From assembly GCA_963845265.1 (NCBI GenBank), contig CAWJRN010000003.1, positions 62,001 through 126,000 on the forward strand: a stretch of DNA of 64,000 nt. Reading direction: 5' to 3'. Below the pieces are notes generated by a model. The model saw nothing but the letters and a program-made list of their open reading frames with translations. It ran no database searches and had not been told where the DNA came from. Positions 18,441-27,391 of the stretch are shown piece after piece. The stretch's first letter is position 1, and each line of letters starts with the position of its first letter. Made by a program: the position numbers and the translations under genes. This DNA is from DYRB01 sp963845265. GTDB lineage: Bacteria; Pseudomonadota; Gammaproteobacteria; Chromatiales; Chromatiaceae.

Positions 18441-19668
18441 CGCCGGCCTGCCCGGGTGCGCGCGTCCCGCAATCGACCTCGCCCGTGGCAGCCGCAGCGG
18501 CGGCGTTGGCGACCGCGCGGCGTCGTTGCAGCCCCGGCACCGCCGCGAGCGCATCGGATTCGACCTTCGTCGTCACGCCGGCATCGGGCCGGTAGGCGCG
18601 CTTCACCGGGTAGCGGGTCCCGTCCAGTTCCAGCTGATCGGTCGAGCGGCGCAGGATCAGGCGGGAGGCGACGTCGACGCGCAGACCCAGTGTCGAGGTC
18701 TCCGCGAAGCAAAGGCCGGCTAGGGTGTCCACCGCGTCCGGCGCGCAAAGGGCCTGCACCGCGAACTGGACCCGCCCCTTCTTGCCGAAGCGCGTCTGGT
18801 GGCTGACGTCGACCACGCCCGCGCAGGCCCTCAGTCGATCGAGCGCGAGTGCGAGCTCCTCTGGCGTCATGTCGTCGACCTCGAAGGCGACGACACCGAT
18901 GTGGTCGCGCATCGGACCCTGCGCAGGGTCCGTTTGCGTCTGCACGACCAGGGCACGCAGGATGTTGGGCAGGCCATCGAAGCGCCGCGTGCCGCATCCG
19001 GTGCCGCTGCGCGCGAGGACGCCGTCGGGGCGCCCATGTGCGTTGCCATCCATCAGGTGGCGCAGGATCGCCGCACCGGTCGGCGTGGCACGCTCCCCTG
19101 GGTGCTCGTCGACGTGCGTCGTGAAGCCTTCCAGTAGCCTGGCCGCTGCCGGCGCCGGCAACGGCAACAGGCCGTGCGCGGTCTTCACCAGGCCCTGACC
19201 CACCGGCACCGAGGCGCAGCTCCAGGAACGCACGGCGGAGCGTTCGGTCAGGCTCGCGGCGGCCACGACGTCGGCGATCGAGTCCCAGTCGGCGATCTCG
19301 TGGAAATGCACCTCGTCGCGCGCGATGCCGTGCACCGCGGCCTCGGCGTCGGCCAGCAGGTCGAAGATGGCGAGCGCCCGGTCGAGCACCCGGGTATCGA
19401 GGGAGGAACTCTGTAGAAACGCACGGATCTCGCGGTAATGCTGGGTCGGGCGCACGTCGCCGGCCAGGTGCTCGACGGTGAAGGCGCGCGCAGCGATGCC
19501 GTTGGCGCTGCCGCGCCTATGCGTGACCCGGACGTGATCGAGCACACCCGCCGCGGCCAGGTCCGACATGAGCGCCGGCTCCAGGTCGGGAAAGGCGTCG
19601 AGCATCGCCGCGGAAAACATGTCACCCGAGATCCCGCCGACCGGATCCAGGTGCACGTGCAGCGTCAC
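18433..19668 (-). CDS. larC: LarC, nickel insertion protein (single continuous gene)
   Basis: 411 aa starting at GTG 19668, which overlaps the larA stop (GTGA). LarC is the CTP-dependent enzyme that inserts nickel into the pincer cofactor. The N-terminus HVHLDPVGGISGDMFSAAML is the family signature; the middle carries HFHEIADWDSIADVVAAA. The C-terminal LarC2 region (DHIGVVAFEVDDMTPEELAL, about residue 265 on) is in the same frame, so no ribosomal frameshift like that of L. plantarum larC is needed. The long open frame upstream of 19668 is out-of-frame larA sequence, not part of larC. Confidence 0.9.
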   Translation of the reverse strand: MTLHVHLDPVGGISGDMFSAAMLDAFPDLEPALMSDLAAAGVLDHVRVTHRRGSANGIAARAFTVEHLAGDVRPTQHYREIRAFLQSSSLDTRVLDRALAIFDLLADAEAAVHGIARDEVHFHEIADWDSIADVVAAASLTERSAVRSWSCASVPVGQGLVKTAHGLLPLPAPAAARLLEGFTTHVDEHPGERATPTGAAILRHLMDGNAHGRPDGVLARSGTGCGTRRFDGLPNILRALVVQTQTDPAQGPMRDHIGVVAFEVDDMTPEELALALDRLRACAGVVDVSHQTRFGKKGRVQFAVQALCAPDAVDTLAGLCFAETSTLGLRVDVASRLILRRSTDQLELDGTRYPVKRAYRPDAGVTTKVESDALAAVPGLQRRRAVANAAAAAATGEVDCGTRAPGQAGDA

Positions 19669-20982
19669 ACTGCGCCCTTCGCGAGGGCACCGCCCTGCGG
19701 CGCGCGGGCGAACGGCACCACGTACGGGCCTTCCGGTATCACCGCGATGTCCGGATCGCCGTGCGTCGCGATGCTGCGCGCGATCGCGTCCTCCACGCTG
19801 AAGGTGCGTGCGACGCCAGTCAGGGCGTGGTCGGCGTCGGACAGGCCATCGGAATACAGCACGATCGACCCGGCGCGCATCGGCTTGAGCTGCATCTCGG
19901 TCTGCCACTCGTCCACGTCGGCGAGTGCCTTGCGTTGCAGCGAGGCTAGGAAGGCGTCCGCTCCCATCTCGATCAGCTTGATCTGGGACTCGCGAAAGTG
20001 GGCCGAGCCCAGGCCCTCGGCGCACTGCGAGGCGACGATCAGGGTGCCGCCGGGCTCGAGGATGTCGAGCGGCGTGACCATGCCCTTGACCGTCTGGTAG
20101 TAGGTCAGGTCCAGCGGATAGCCGGCCGAGGACGTCACGATGGTGCGGAACCTGCGGCCCACCTGGAATCTCGCTGGTCGCACGGGTGAACTCCGCCGCG
20201 GCCAGGTGGCTGGCGATGATCTCGCCGAAGTTTGCGTAGACGAGGTTGCGGTGCTCGTCCAGCACGGTGTTCAGTGCGTAGACGTCGCCCAGCATGCGGA
20301 CGATCTCGAGCTGCTCCTCGTGCAGCGGGTTGTGCTCGAGATTGCACTGCACCGCGCCCGGATCCTCCATGAAACGCGCAGTGTGGAAGGTGCGAATCGT
20401 CTCGTGGTGGGCCACGCCTGGCGCGACCACCTTGCGCCCGCCCGAGTAGCCGGCCATGAAATGCGGCTCGACCAGGCCGGTCGCGATCCTCAGATCCGCC
20501 GCGACGAAGCGGCGATCGAGCTTCACCGGGGTGCCCCGCGTTTGCGTGATCCCGAGATCGACATGGGCCGCATCGTCCTGCGCGAAATGGTTCTCGACGC
20601 TCACCGTTTCCAGCACCCAGGGGTCGCCGACCAGCTCGGCCAGCTCCGCACCTTCATTCGGCCGGTGCAGCCCGGTGGCCACCAGCACCGTGATCTGCGC
20701 GGCCGGGATCCCGGCCGCCATCAGCCGACGGATCATCGGCTGCAGGAAGAGTGCGTTCGGCACCGGGCGGGTGATGTCGCAGATCAGGATGCAGGCGCTC
20801 GTCTTGCCACGCGCGAGCTGTTCCAGCGTCGCGCAGCCGATCGGCGACGCCAGGGCGCCGTCGATCACCGCCGCTGCCGACGCCGGCACGGGGAACGACG
20901 GCTTGCGGATCACGGTCGGCCGAGCGCCGTCGGGCATCGCGACCCCGAGCAGCGATTTTCCGTAGGACAGATCGATCTTCAT
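19665..20982 (-). CDS. larA: LarA, nickel-pincer 2-hydroxyacid racemase (one frameshift)
   Basis: ATG 20982 with GGGGGAG upstream; combined length is about 438 aa, as in LarA. Catalytic landmarks: ATGLHRP (H about 105), VEPHFMAGYSGGRK (H about 173, K about 183) and FHT (H about 198), matching H108, H174, K184 and H200 of L. plantarum LarA. The frame breaks at about 20165 (one extra base after TSEIP) and resumes as VGRRFRTIVTSSAGYPLD through to 19665. It racemises D/L-lactate or another 2-hydroxyacid; LarA relatives differ in substrate, so lactate is an inference. Confidence 0.85.
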
Positions 20983-21111
20983 TCGCTCCCCCTTGCCCAC
21001 CAGGGCTGCGCGGGATAGGAAGTCCAACCGCACCGCGGCTGAAGTCGGGCGGGACGGTAACACCGCAGGAAAGCTCGCCGCAAGGGCGCGGCGCGCACCG
21101 ATTTCGATTCG

Positions 21112-21390
21112 ATCAGGGGTCGTCGATCCGGGTGGTCCAGTAGTCCGGCCGGCGATTGCCGTGGGCCACCGCCAGGATCAGCACGCTACGGTTATCGACT
21201 GCGTCATCGGCGGGACGCGCAGCAGCGGTGCCATGGCGGTAAGCGATGAGTCACCGTTCTGCCGCCTTGCCCCACAGCCGGTCCGATTCGTGCTCATCCA
21301 AGTCGTCGAGGCGGGGTAATAGACGCTCGGCGAGGGGCCGCCCGCTCGGACGGTGCCGCAGGGCGGGATAGATAGCCGGTGGCGAGGTGG
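21112..21390 (-). pseudogene. remnant of an antitoxin/RelE-ParE toxin pair
   Basis: Minus strand near 21390-21230 reads LAERLLPRLDDLD and ESDRLWGKAAER, then stop, then LIAYRHG. This is the pattern of addiction-module antitoxins (TIGR02574: xLAxxLLxSLD...LWxxEAExRLxAYRxGE) with an in-frame TGA. Directly after, at about 21180-21112, the frame VLILAVAHGNRRPDYWTTRI is the C-terminal strand of RelE/ParE toxins. The middle of the toxin and the antitoxin start are lost. Decayed type II pair. Confidence 0.6.
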
Positions 21391-21481
21391 GCGAATGCTA
21401 GAGGTTCGTGACGGGATACAGTTGGGAACGACGCCCGGTTTGGGCGTGGACTGCACAGCCGGAGACTGGGGGGAGTAGCGC

Positions 21482-21515
21482 CGGACCCGGCTGGCAGTTG
21501 GCCCAGCCGGGTCCG
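21482..21515 (-). terminator. 13-bp hairpin after the nptA operon
   Basis: CGGACCCGGCTGG / CCAGCCGGGTCCG with an 8-nt loop, 17 nt past the stop of the small Lys-rich gene. No U-run, but stable and well placed to end the minus-strand transcript. Confidence 0.55.
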
Positions 21516-21531
21516 CGACGCTCTGGCGGCC

Positions 21532-21762
21532 TTACTTCAGTATCTTCTTTCCCTTGTTGAGTTGGGCCTTGACGATAGCCAAGTCCTTGGCCAGCTTCTT
21601 CTTCTCGCCGCCGGAGGCGTCTTTTAGCTTCTTCTCTAGCTGTTGCTCCCGCTCATCGAGCTTCTTCACAAGATCTTTCAAGCACTTGCGCTTGTTTTTC
21701 TCCTTGCAGTCTTTGGTGCCGAAGAAATCGCTCGCCTTCTCCAGCAGTTCTTTGAGTTTCAT
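21532..21762 (-). CDS. small Lys-rich coiled-coil protein
   Basis: Not recognised. 76 aa, about one third Lys, strongly helical with heptad-like spacing (LVKKLDEREQQLEKKL). Two cysteines lie in KDCKEKNKRKC (residues about 18-27). No signal peptide. It starts 30 nt after the stop of the Na/Pi transporter gene on the same strand and precedes a strong hairpin, so it is probably co-transcribed with the transporter. Confidence 0.7.
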   Translation of the reverse strand: MKLKELLEKASDFFGTKDCKEKNKRKCLKDLVKKLDEREQQLEKKLKDASGGEKKKLAKDLAIVKAQLNKGKKILK

Positions 21763-21791
21763 AGTCAGCCTCGGATTCTTTAGGGTCGTGC

Positions 21792-23630
21792 TCAGCCGGC
21801 TTCAGGCCGGGCATTCGGTTCGCCAGCTTCGATCTGGTCGATGTCATCGCTGTTGAGGAGCAGCTCGCGCTCGGCGTCTTTCATGCCCTGGTCGCCGCTA
21901 GCGAACAGCACTGTACCCATTTGTACGAGGTTTTTCGAGACATCGAAGGCATAGGTGGTGTCGTTCATCAAGGAGGTTGCCATCTGTCCGTTGATCCGAT
22001 GCTCGCGAATCAAGGTGTCCAAGACGCCGTTGACCGCGCTGTCGTTCTCCTCCATCTGCCACCGGATAGAGTCGAGCGAGAGGAGCGCTGTTGGTTCTTC
22101 CGACTGTTCGTGACGCACCAGATCCAGGGTGCGCAGGGTCTCTGCGAGCTGGAGCCGGATCCGGTTGTACTCCTGGCGGATGTCTTCATTGCTCGAGACG
22201 ATGTACTTGGCCAGGTTCTTGTGCAGATGCTTGGCATCCTTGATGGCCTCCAGGATGTCGCGACCGGCGGATCTCAGCTCGAACAACTCCTCTGACTGAT
22301 CAGGGCTCATGCCGGCCTGCGCCTGACTGGTGAAGGCGACGATCCGGCTGTACAGGGCCTTGACGTTGGTCGCGTACTCCTCGTCGATGTCGATGGGCAG
22401 GACGCCGCGATGCTTGGCCCTAGCCTGCCCCACGATGTCCTCGAAAGGCGTCTCGGAGCGAACCTCCTCCGGTTTCAAGCTGAGTGACAGGGCCAGAATG
22501 TCGAAGGCGTGGTCATAGAGACGCAGGGTCTCTTTGCGCACCGCTTCCAGGGCCACGTCCGGCAGCTCAATGGCCGCATCGGAGAGAAACTTGGTCTCGG
22601 CAACGCTCGGCTCGCGTGTCGTCATGACGCGTTCGAGGAACCGTACCAGGGGCTGGATGAAGGGCACCATGACCACGATACCGATGGTATTGAAGATGGT
22701 GTGGAATACCGCGAGCTTGAGGGTGTAGTCGTCGGCGGCAATGCCGACAAAGCTACTGATCGTGTTTACGGCGCTGGCGATCTGGTGGATGAAGGCGATC
22801 GCGATGATCGCCGTCACCGCGTTGAAGATGAGGTGCGCCCCTGCGAGGCGCTTGCCTTCCACGTTGGAACTCAGTGAGCCCAGGATTGCCGTGATGGTGG
22901 TGCCGATATTGGCGCCAATGGCCAGGGCCAGGGCGTTCTCGTAGGTGATCTGGCTCGCCGCTAACGCTGTGATGATCAGCACCAGCGTGGCATGGCTCGA
23001 CTGCATGATGACCGTGGCGGCGACACCGATGGCGGTGAAGAGCAGCAGGCCCGTGAACCCGGAAACGGCGAAGGCCTTGAGATCGAGTGTGCTGCGGTAG
23101 GCCTCGAATCCTTCCTTCATGTAATGGATGCCAAGAAACAGGAATCCGAGGCCGGTCAGTACATAGCCGATGCCCCGTAGGTTCTTGTTGTTTTGGAAGG
23201 CGAGGATCACGCCGAAGACCAGCATCGGCATCGCGTACGCGGCGATGTTGACCTTGAGGCCGAACCCTGCGATCAACCAGGCCCCAGTCGTCGTGCCAAG
23301 GTTGGCGCCGAAGATGATTCCGATGCCGGCGGCAAGCGAGAGCAACCCGGCGCTGAGGAACGAAATCGTGATGACCGAGACCAGGGAACTGGATTGCATT
23401 AGGGTCGTGGTCACGACGCCGAACGACAGACTCTTCCAGACCTTGTCGGTGGTGCGGCGCAGTAGGCGCTCGAGTATCCCCCCCGTGAAGGCCTTGAACC
23501 CCTCTTCCAGGGCCAGCATGCCAAACAGGAAGATGGCCACGCCCGCGGCGATCTCCTTGAAATTCGGGCTGATCCAAAAGCCGTAGCCCAGAATGCAGAA
23601 AATGGTGGGTAAGAGGATTTTCTTGAACAT
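21792..23630 (-). CDS. Na+/phosphate symporter family protein (NptA/YjbB type) with PhoU-like tail
   Basis: 612 aa. N-terminal membrane half (to about residue 340) contains the two inverted-repeat signatures of the Na/Pi cotransporter II family, TTTLMQSSSLVSV (about 76) and ATVIMQSSHATLV (about 208), and GANLGTTTGAWL / GANIGTTITAIL. The C-terminal 250 residues are helical and PhoU-like (ETLRLYDHAFDILALSL, IKDAKHLHKNLAKYIV), as in NptA-type proteins. Likely imports or exports phosphate coupled to sodium at the inner membrane. A candidate Pho box lies about 105 nt upstream, although in reverse orientation to this gene. Confidence 0.88.
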   Translation of the reverse strand: MFKKILLPTIFCILGYGFWISPNFKEIAAGVAIFLFGMLALEEGFKAFTGGILERLLRRTTDKVWKSLSFGVVTTTLMQSSSLVSVITISFLSAGLLSLAAGIGIIFGANLGTTTGAWLIAGFGLKVNIAAYAMPMLVFGVILAFQNNKNLRGIGYVLTGLGFLFLGIHYMKEGFEAYRSTLDLKAFAVSGFTGLLLFTAIGVAATVIMQSSHATLVLIITALAASQITYENALALAIGANIGTTITAILGSLSSNVEGKRLAGAHLIFNAVTAIIAIAFIHQIASAVNTISSFVGIAADDYTLKLAVFHTIFNTIGIVVMVPFIQPLVRFLERVMTTREPSVAETKFLSDAAIELPDVALEAVRKETLRLYDHAFDILALSLSLKPEEVRSETPFEDIVGQARAKHRGVLPIDIDEEYATNVKALYSRIVAFTSQAQAGMSPDQSEELFELRSAGRDILEAIKDAKHLHKNLAKYIVSSNEDIRQEYNRIRLQLAETLRTLDLVRHEQSEEPTALLSLDSIRWQMEENDSAVNGVLDTLIREHRINGQMATSLMNDTTYAFDVSKNLVQMGTVLFASGDQGMKDAERELLLNSDDIDQIEAGEPNARPEAG

Positions 23631-23733
23631 GACTCAAGGCCTTTACGCGTGTGCGTTGCAGTCTGTGGGGCAGGGCCCAGCATGCCGTCAAGGGCAGCAA
23701 TGGACCGGATGCAGGCGGCCTTTTTAACATGAA

Positions 23734-23761
23734 TGTCACCGAACCGTCACAAAAAGGTCAC
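23734..23761 (+). promoter_or_regulatory. candidate Pho box (three 11-bp-spaced repeats)
   Basis: TGTCAC (23734), CGTCAC (23745) and GGTCAC (23756) repeat with exactly 11-bp period, the spacing of PhoB half-sites (CTGTCAT-N4-CTGTCAC). A TTGTAACTT follows at 23766-23774 and could be a -10. The repeats read toward the plus strand, away from the phosphate transporter. Confidence 0.45.
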
Positions 23762-23774
23762 GGCCTTGTAACTT

Positions 23775-24231
23775 GTGCGCCACAGACGTCTTTGCCGTGA
23801 TGCCCCTTGGGGATAGGTCCGTCCTGGCTAAGTTGGGCAGAGCCTCAGGGGCACGCGCAGCGAAGAAATACGAAAAAGAAACAGGTGGTTGTAGGCAGTG
23901 TCGACGGTTATGGCGACCCGACAGGCGAGGGCTAGTCCAGGGGGCTGGTCCTTCCACAGGAGTGATCGCAGGGGCGGACTCAATTCATTGTATTGACATG
24001 AGTGTTGTCTGGTAGTCACAAAGACATCAGGTCGGCGCAACAATCGAGACCTGGGGGCCGGGTGCGTTGGTAGGCACTTTGGGTGCCTTCGGGGGCTGTG
24101 CTGCACCGTTTCGGCCTGCGCGGCCTGCAACGCGCATGTAAAATGGACGCTTTTCGCCGGGGCTTAGCCTGCCCCCTCGTGACGCCGGGGCACATCGCCT
24201 CTCCGGCCCCCTGGATCCGGAAACCATACCC
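23775..24231 (+). other. gene-free stretch upstream of serS
   Basis: No credible coding frame on either strand. It contains TTGACA (about 23993) without a clear -10 and TAAAAT at 24139-24144, about 90 nt before serS, which may be the serS -10. Room for an unannotated small RNA under the Pho-box-like element, but no structure is recognised. Confidence 0.4.
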
Positions 24232-25506
24232 ATGTTGGACCCCCGCCTGTTGAGAACCGACCTGCCGAGGGTCGCCGAGCAGCTCAAGCGCCGCGGCTTG
24301 GTGTTGGATACCGCCCGCTTCGAGGCTCTGGAGGCCCGTCGTAAAGCGGTCCAGATCGAGGTCCAGGAGTTGCAAGGTCAGCGCAACGCCCGCTCCAAGG
24401 GGATCGGCAAGGCCAAGGCGGCCGGGCAGGACATCGCTCCAATGCTGGCGGAGGTGGATGACCTGGGGGCGCGGCTCAAGGCCCTGGAGGAATCCCTGAC
24501 CGCCATCCAGGACGAGGTCTCCGAGATCGCTCTGGGGCTGCCCAACCTCCCGGATGCCAGCGTTCCGGACGGGCGTGACGAGGCCGACAACCGCGAGGAG
24601 CGCCGTTGGGGGGAACCGCCGCGCTTTGGCTTCGAGCCCAAGGACCATGTGGACCTGGGAGCGCAGCGGGGCTGGATGGACTTCGACGTCGCCGCCAAGC
24701 TCACGGGCTCGCGCTTCGTGGTGCTGAGCGGCCCCATGGCGCGGCTGCACCGCGCCCTGATTCAGCTCATGCTCGACGTGCACACCACCGAGCATGGCTA
24801 TACCGAGGCCTATGTCCCCTACCTAGTCAATGCCGACAGCCTGCGCGGGACCGGGCAGTTGCCGAAGTTCGAGGCGGACCTGTTCCGCGTCCCTGGTGAG
24901 CGCGACCTGTACCTGATCCCCACCGCCGAGGTGCCGGTCACCAATTTGGTGCGGGATGTCATCCTCGATGCCGACGCCATGCCGCGCAAATGGGTGGCCC
25001 ACACCCCCTGCTTCCGCAGCGAGGCGGGGTCCTACGGCAAGGACACCCGCGGCATGATCCGGCAGCACCAGTTTGAAAAGGTCGAGTTGGTCCAGGCGGT
25101 GCGCCCCCAGGACTCCCATGCCGCCCACGAGGCCCTCACCGGCCACGCCGAGGCCATCCTGCAACGCCTGGCGCTTGCCTATCGGGTGGTGACCCTCTGT
25201 ACCGGCGACCTGGGCTTCTCGGCCGTCAAGACCTACGACATCGAGGTCTGGTTGCCGGGGCAGGGGCGCTATCGGGAGATCTCGTCATGCAGCAACTTCG
25301 AGGACTTTCAGGCGCGTCGCCTCCAGGCCCGCTGGCGTAATCCGGAGACCGGCAAGCCGGAGCTGGTACACACGCTCAACGGTTCAGGCTTGGCCGTCGG
25401 CCGGACCCTGGTCGCCGTGTTGGAAAACTACCAGCAGGCGGACGGCTCGGTGCTTATCCCCGAGGCATTGCGGCCCTACATGGGGGGCCTGGAGCGGCTT
25501 GGCTGA
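24232..25506 (+). CDS. serS: seryl-tRNA synthetase
   Basis: 424 aa, usual length. Charges tRNA-Ser. N-terminal tRNA-binding coiled coil (residues about 25-105), then class II motif 2 (PCFRSEAGSYGKDTRGMIRQ, about residue 258) and motif 3 (NGSGLAVGRTLVAVLENYQ, about 383). ATG 24232 gives the canonical MLDPRLLRTDLPRVAEQL start. Followed by a hairpin at 25542. Confidence 0.97.
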   Translation: MLDPRLLRTDLPRVAEQLKRRGLVLDTARFEALEARRKAVQIEVQELQGQRNARSKGIGKAKAAGQDIAPMLAEVDDLGARLKALEESLTAIQDEVSEIALGLPNLPDASVPDGRDEADNREERRWGEPPRFGFEPKDHVDLGAQRGWMDFDVAAKLTGSRFVVLSGPMARLHRALIQLMLDVHTTEHGYTEAYVPYLVNADSLRGTGQLPKFEADLFRVPGERDLYLIPTAEVPVTNLVRDVILDADAMPRKWVAHTPCFRSEAGSYGKDTRGMIRQHQFEKVELVQAVRPQDSHAAHEALTGHAEAILQRLALAYRVVTLCTGDLGFSAVKTYDIEVWLPGQGRYREISSCSNFEDFQARRLQARWRNPETGKPELVHTLNGSGLAVGRTLVAVLENYQQADGSVLIPEALRPYMGGLERLG

Positions 25507-25541
25507 TACCCGCCTCTTCGATGGCGCCAGCCGTTAGTGAC

Positions 25542-25566
25542 GCTGGGGTTCGTGCCTCACCCCAGC
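25542..25566 (+). terminator. hairpin downstream of serS
   Basis: GCTGGGGT-tcgtgcctc-ACCCCAGC, 8-bp stem, 36 nt after the serS stop, followed by CTACATTTAT. It also resembles one half of the GTAGGCTGGG palindromic repeats (copies A and B). Confidence 0.5.
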
Positions 25567-25594
25567 CTACATTTATCCTGGAAAAAGCAATTCG

Positions 25595-25723
25595 GCCGCA
25601 AATCACGCAAATTGGCGCAAATGCATCAATAGCTTAGGCGAAGTTCCGAGGGCACCTTCAGGGTGACCTGGTCACCGACCCCACGCCCTTGTTTTTTTGC
25701 GTCTTTTTGCGTTTATTTGCGGC
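25595..25723. repeat. palindromic repeat with CGCAAAT units
   Basis: Left arm GCCGCAAATCACGCAAATTG (+GCGCAAATG) at 25595-25623; right arm TTTTTTTGCG, TCTTTTTGCG, TTTATTTGCGGC at 25692-25723. Each arm has three units at 10-bp period; the 70-bp centre is unrelated to the arms. Non-coding MITE-like element between convergent genes. Confidence 0.75.
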
Positions 25724-25787
25724 TTAACTCCTCCTCTTCTTAGGTTTATCGGTCTTACTTGACCCATTCCTAGGGACCGGCACCCGG

Positions 25788-25985
25788 TCAGTCGGCGCGT
25801 AGCTTCGCGATGCGTTCGCGCAGCCGGTCCATGACCTCTTCCGCAAGCCCTTGTAGCTCGGGGTCCAGGACCTCGTAGAGGTATTCGATATCGTCCAGCA
25901 GACGGTCCAGCTCGGCCGGGTCCTGACTCTCCTGGAGTCGCCGGCCGGCGCGCTGCATGACGGCGTAGGGATCGATGCCATTCAT
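25788..25985 (-). CDS. small acidic helical protein
   Basis: Not recognised. 65 aa (MNGIDPYAVMQRAGRRLQES...), rich in Asp/Glu/Leu and predicted all-helical. Its start overlaps the stop of the upstream methyltransferase gene by 4 nt, so it is translationally coupled and probably serves the same process. Confidence 0.7.
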   Translation of the reverse strand: MNGIDPYAVMQRAGRRLQESQDPAELDRLLDDIEYLYEVLDPELQGLAEEVMDRLRERIAKLRAD

Positions 25986-27273
25986 GGGCCGACCCTCTCC
26001 CCCCAGACCGCATAGATCGGGTCCGAGTGCAGCAGGCGGTCGGCGTATTTGTCGTCCGCCGGGCGCGGCAACCCCCGCAGGGACCAGGTCTCCAGTTCGG
26101 CGAACAACCCCGACTCCAGGAAATATTCCAGGACGAGCCCGGGGCGCTCGAACTCGTGGATGCCCTCCCAGAGCCGGATGGCCTTGGTGGGAAACCAGCG
26201 GTTGGAGAAGCTGACGATGAGGCGTCCTCCGGGGGCGAGCACACGGGCGATCTCGCGAAACACGGCGAAGGGCTGGGTCAGGTATTCGACTGAGACGGTG
26301 CAGACCACCGCATCGAAGGCAGCATCCGGGAAGGGTAGGGTAGGCTCCAGGTTGAGGTCGTGCACGACCCGCCCGGTTAAGGCCGGGTTGGCGTCTAGCT
26401 CTGGTTGGTTCATCCCGAGGCCGATGAAAGCCGCCAGGTCCATTCCTGTCGGTAGATGGGAGTGCCAGCTTGCCATCAGGTCCAGGACCCTGGCCCCCTT
26501 CGGTATCAGGCGACCATAAAGGGCGGAGACTTCGCCGATGGCCGTGCGGTCAATATGGTCCACCAGCCTCGGGCCGGCGTAGAACTGGGCATCCGGGCGC
26601 CCGTCCTGAGGGTAGAAGGGGGCGTCCGACCAGAAGTCCGTCGGCTGGTCCCGCCAACGGGCTTGCATCCCGGGCCCGTCTACAGTGGCCATCTCGGCAA
26701 TCTCGTTGCAGCGTCCACCCCTTTGGTCGCCCTGGGCCCAGATGGCCTCGATGGTACAGTCGAGTTGCAGTGGTCTACCGGCCAAGGGGTGATTGAGATC
26801 GGCCACCAGTGCCGAGTCCGTCACCTCAGCCACGCGGAAGGGTCTTCGGTCGGACCGGAAGAGCCCCTCGACCCCCTCCAAGATGCCCTTCGGGTAAAAG
26901 CGTCCGGGCCTAGGTTGAATGCTCCCCCGTCCGGTGAAGCTGCGGTCGAACTGGTTCTGGCGCAGTCGCTTGAGCTGCCCCTCATGGAAGTCCGGGATCA
27001 ACTCGCCGGCGCCGAAGCCTGGGAGGCCCGATGCCCCACCCGCTGGCCCATGATCTGTTGCTCCAGCTCGGGGGGGAGCAGATCCCGCCACAGATTGAGC
27101 CTGGGAGTGAAGATGGCGTCGGTGTGACGGGCCGCCTCGGAGTGCCAGTGCAGTTCAAGGCGCAGGGCGGCCATGGCCTGGGGGCCAGTACGCTCCAGGG
27201 GTTGGCGTTCCGCCTCGGGGTCGGTCCCAAAGGGACTGGCGGTTTCGTCTGGCAGGGAGGTGGTTGGGTCCAT
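25982..27273 (-). CDS. SAM-dependent methyltransferase with SlyD/FKBP-like N-terminal region (one frameshift)
   Basis: Start ATG 27273 (MDPTTSLPDETASPFGTDPE). The frame is lost at about 27025 in GGGCCTCCC (one missing base) and resumes as GFGAGELIPDFHEGQLKRLR to 25982, about 430 aa in all. Residues about 130-190 resemble the end of an FKBP/SlyD domain: a (F)RVAEVTDSALVADLNHPLAG stretch like SlyD's VDGNHxLAG. The C-terminal domain is a class I methyltransferase: ARVLDLMASWHSHLP (motif I, about 264), FDAVVCTVSVEYL and RVLAPGGRLIVSFSNRW. Substrate unknown. Coupled to the 65-aa gene downstream. Confidence 0.75.
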
Positions 27274-27391
27274 GGATACTCCTCGGGTCGCTCTGTCAGC
27301 CCGCGGAGTTTGGGTCACTTGGACCCGGCTCAACCATCAAACGCGTCTGGATTCGCTTCCCCAAGCGCAGGCCAAACAGATGCCCCCAGGG

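Noticed and set aside
18433..21063. 876-aa open frame that looks like a LarA-LarC fusion
   Set aside because: larA leaves this frame at about 20165 and its C-terminal part continues one base over; the middle of the long frame is nonsense. LarC starts at its own GTG 19668. The fusion is an accident of the frameshift.
25595..25723. Could the repeated CGCAAAT or CGCAGAT arrays be CRISPR repeats?
   Set aside because: Units are 9-10 bp, mirrored as inverted arms around one centre, with no 28-37-bp repeats, no spacers and no cas genes.
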